Assembly: GCA_005880805.1 (NCBI GenBank)
Contig: VBFZ01000049.1
Span: forward strand, 1 to 7,068
Reading direction: 5' to 3'
DNA: 7,068 nt
From: Chloroflexota bacterium
GTDB taxonomy: Bacteria > Chloroflexota > Limnocylindria > Limnocylindrales > CSP1-4
Shown here in pieces: positions 5,102 to 7,068 of the stretch. A model generated the notes under the pieces. It ran no database searches. It saw only the letters and a program-made list of their open reading frames with translations, and had not been told where the DNA came from. A program made the translations under genes and the position numbers. Position 1 is the first letter of the stretch, and every line of letters starts with the position of its first letter.

Positions 5102-6526
5102 TCAGGCCTCGAAGCGGCGCAATCGCTGGGTCGCTCGGACGAGCGCGCGAAGCGCGGCGAGCTCTCCCTCGATCAGTTCGTGGGCCCGGGCCTGCACGAG
5201 CACGTTGCCGATCGCGGTCGCCTCGACTGGCCCGGCGATCACCGGCAGTCCGCAGGCATCGGCGGTGAGCTGGCATAACAGCGCGTTCTGGCTCCCTCCG
5301 CCCACGATGTGCACGACCGCCACGTTTCGTCCGGAGAGCCGGGCTGCCTCGGACACGGTCTCTGCGAATGCCGCCGCAAGGCTGTCGAAAATGCAGCGGA
5401 CGATGGCCGCCCGTCCGGCCGGCTCACGTCCGTTCAGCCCAGTGGCCGAGGCGATCCGGGCGGGCATGTCGCCGGGCGCGAAGTACATCGGATCGTTGGG
5501 GTCGACCCTGGGTCCGCCCGGCGCGAGATCGCCCGCCGCGGCGAGGAGCGCCGCCAGGTCGACCGCAACGCCATCGCGCTCCCAGGTCCGGATCGACTCC
5601 TGGAGCAGCCACAGCGCGGTGACGTTCCGGAGGTAGCGGACCCGGCCGTCGACCCCGAGCTCGTTCGTGAAGTTGGCCGCGCGGCTCGCCTCGGAGCGGA
5701 CCGGCGCATCGAGCTCGATCCCGACGAGACCCCAGGTCCCGCACGAGATCCAGGCGGCGTCCTCCGTGTCGGCGGGGACCGCGACGACGGCGGAGGCTGT
5801 GTCGTGCGAGCCGACGAGCGTCAGCTCGGTGGTGGCCGGCAGGTCTGTTCCTTCGCGGACCGATCGAAGCAGACCGCCAGGCCGCTCTCCCGGGGGCGCG
5901 ATGGGCGGGAGCATTCCGCCCGGTAGGCCGAGTTCGGCGACGAGGTCGAGGGCCCAGGCGCGGCGCTCCAGATCCAGGAGCCCGGTCGTCGACGCGTTCG
6001 TCGCCTCGGCGACGCGGGCTCCCGACAGCCAGTAGCCGAAGAGGTCGGGCATGAGGAGGAGGGACGCGGCCGCCTCGAGCTCGGGCGTCCCGCGCGCGGA
6101 CGCGAGCTGGTAGATGGTGTTGATCGGGGTCAGCTGGACGCCGATCCGCGCGTAGAGCCGCTCCGGCGGAATGGCGCCATGGACGGCTTCCATGCCGGGC
6201 AAGCTCCGTTCGTCGCGATAGTGGTAGGGGTTGCCCAGGAGCCGGCCGTCGCGGTCGACCAACCCGTAGTCGCAGCCCCAGGTGTCGATCGCGACGCTGC
6301 GGATCTCGGGGTCGACCCGGCCGGCCGCACGCAGCCCTTCGAGGATCTCGCGGAACAACCCGAGGGCATCCCAGTGCAGGCCATCGGGCAGCCGGACCGG
6401 CTCGTTCGGAAAGCGGTGGACCTCCGTCAGCTCGAGAGTGCGAGGACCGATCCGGCCGAGGACGACGCGGCCCGACGACGCCCCGAGGTCGATGGCGACG
6501 ACCGAGCCAGCCGTGCGCCGGCTCAC
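5102..6526 (-). CDS. rhaB: Rhamnulokinase
   Basis: Cytosolic FGGY-family sugar kinase that phosphorylates L-rhamnulose with ATP to L-rhamnulose 1-phosphate, the second step of L-rhamnose breakdown. The 474-residue length is normal for the family. Visible motifs: the N-terminal phosphate-binding loop at 12-20 (IDLGASSGR); the rhamnulokinase-specific DTWGCDYGLVD at 81-91; Gly239-Ala244 with catalytic base Asp242 (GSHDTASAV); ISCGTWGLVG at 260-269; and the adenosine motif GGGSQNALLCQLTADA at 409-424. The start is GTG at 6524-6526, placed just before the first beta strand (SVVAIDLG). The frame remains open upstream, but that extension is out-of-frame coding sequence of the dehydrogenase gene. The GTGA overlap with the upstream stop indicates translational coupling in one operon. 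All expected motifs are intact, so the kinase is probably functional even though its neighbour is damaged. Confidence 0.96.
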   Translation of the reverse strand: MSRRTAGSVVAIDLGASSGRVVLGRIGPRTLELTEVHRFPNEPVRLPDGLHWDALGLFREILEGLRAAGRVDPEIRSVAIDTWGCDYGLVDRDGRLLGNPYHYRDERSLPGMEAVHGAIPPERLYARIGVQLTPINTIYQLASARGTPELEAAASLLLMPDLFGYWLSGARVAEATNASTTGLLDLERRAWALDLVAELGLPGGMLPPIAPPGERPGGLLRSVREGTDLPATTELTLVGSHDTASAVVAVPADTEDAAWISCGTWGLVGIELDAPVRSEASRAANFTNELGVDGRVRYLRNVTALWLLQESIRTWERDGVAVDLAALLAAAGDLAPGGPRVDPNDPMYFAPGDMPARIASATGLNGREPAGRAAIVRCIFDSLAAAFAETVSEAARLSGRNVAVVHIVGGGSQNALLCQLTADACGLPVIAGPVEATAIGNVLVQARAHELIEGELAALRALVRATQRLRRFEA

Positions 6527-7068
6527 CGCAGGAACGCGGCCGCGACCCCCGCGTCGACCGGGATGTGGAGCCCGGTCGTCTGGCTGAGGTCGCCGCCGAC
6601 CAGCGCGAAGACAGCCGCAGCCACGTGCTCGGGCAGGACCTCCCGCTTCAGGAGCGTCCGCTGGGCGTAGAGGTCCGGGCTCGGTCCGCGCCCCAGCCCT
6701 TCCCAAAGATCCCCGAGCCGCGGACGACGCCGTCGGGGTTGACCCCGTTGACCCGGATCCCGTACTCGCCGAGCTCGGCGGCCAGCAGCCGGACCTGGTG
6801 CGCCTGGTCGGCCTTCGACGCGCCATAGGCGACGTTGTTCGGGCCGGCGAAGAACGCGTTCTTGCTGACGATGTAGACCAGGTCGCCGCCCGTGCCCTGG
6901 TCGATGAGGACGCGGGCCGCCTCGCGTGAGACCAGGAAGGAGCCGCGGGCCATTACGTCGTGCTGCACGTCCCAGTCCTCGACCGTGGTCTCGAGGAGCG
7001 GCTTGGAGATCGACAGACCGGCGTTGTTCACGACGATGTCGACGCCGCCGAACGCCAGGACCGCGCTC
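6523..7068 (-). pseudogene. Bifunctional rhamnulose-1-phosphate aldolase/lactaldehyde dehydrogenase, C-terminal SDR part, frameshifted and cut by window edge
   Basis: The visible part is the short-chain dehydrogenase domain of the fused enzyme (RhaEW-like) that cleaves rhamnulose 1-phosphate and oxidises L-lactaldehyde with NAD. Its aldolase half would lie beyond 7068. Motifs: VNNAGL; catalytic Ser (YIVSKNAFFAGPNNVAYG, codon near 6864-6866); Tyr at 6825-6827 and Lys at 6813-6815 (YGASK); then RVNGVNPDGVVRGSGIF, characteristic of this enzyme. The frame then breaks. After GWGADRA (about 6678) it runs to a premature TGA at 6648-6650, while the family's C-terminus (DLYAQRTLLKREVLPEH, later GLHIPVDAGVAAAFLR) continues in another frame from 6675 to TGA at 6523-6525. 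About 11 codons (usually a YGV...L segment) are absent at the junction, consistent with a loss of roughly 31 bases. It is either a real mutation or an assembly error. The true stop overlaps the rhamnulokinase start. Confidence 0.85.

Noticed and set aside
4428..5636. Long plus-strand ORF of 402 residues opposite the DUF1269 and rhamnulokinase genes
   Set aside because: Serine/alanine/proline-rich translation with no recognisable motif, lying opposite two genes with clear family motifs; a typical high-GC shadow frame.
6527..6826. 100-residue N-terminal extension of rhamnulokinase
   Set aside because: It is an antiparallel-composition, proline/arginine-rich shadow of the dehydrogenase gene; the kinase fold starts just after GTG 6526, which overlaps the upstream stop.

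Overview
The window is high-GC bacterial DNA with strong Shine-Dalgarno sites (GGAGG, AAGGAGG) and frequent GTG/TTG starts. The gene content fits a soil or sediment Actinomycetota or Chloroflexota genome: an Rv1264-like adenylate cyclase, a DUF4287/DUF5655-type protein, a GlsB/YeaQ-type membrane protein, a DUF1269 protein and rhamnose catabolism genes fused in the actinobacterial/Bacillus style. The taxon is inferred from gene families only. No rRNA, tRNA, CRISPR array or insertion sequence was seen.

Layout, left to right. (1) 1-221, minus: start of an AraC-type regulator that runs off the left edge. (2) 292-474, plus: a 60-residue ORF that looks like the two ends of a DUF4287-DUF5655 protein joined in frame after loss of the middle. 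(3) 576-1802, plus: a full-length class III adenylate cyclase with an N-terminal regulatory region and all canonical catalytic residues. (4) 1866-2480, minus: a two-pass membrane protein of unknown function. (5) 2654-3346, plus: a zinc-ribbon protein with one membrane segment and an extracytoplasmic Ig-like domain. (6) 3398-3658, minus: a GlsB/YeaQ/YmgE family small membrane protein. (7) 3802-4317, plus: a multi-pass membrane protein of unknown function. (8) 4382-4921, minus: a DUF1269 protein. (9) 5102-6526, minus: rhamnulokinase. (10) 6523-7068, minus, running off the right edge: the dehydrogenase part of a bifunctional rhamnulose-1-phosphate aldolase/lactaldehyde dehydrogenase, broken by a frameshift.

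From 1 to 4921 genes alternate strand one by one, giving divergent promoter regions (222-291, 2481-2653, 3659-3801) and convergent ends (1803-1865, 3347-3397, 4318-4381). Most of these genes are therefore probably transcribed singly. No intergenic gap exceeds about 180 bases. The only operon in view is the rhamnose pair: the dehydrogenase reading frame ends in a 4-base overlap (GTGA) with the rhamnulokinase start. Together they would phosphorylate L-rhamnulose, cleave the product to dihydroxyacetone phosphate and L-lactaldehyde, and oxidise the lactaldehyde.

The most notable points are the two deletion-like lesions (the joined DUF4287/DUF5655 ends and the roughly 31-base out-of-frame loss in the dehydrogenase) and several well-formed dyads in the short intergenic regions. 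I did not find convincing evidence for a new multi-gene system. The middle of the window holds four uncharacterised or poorly characterised membrane or envelope genes, whose grouping may be coincidental.
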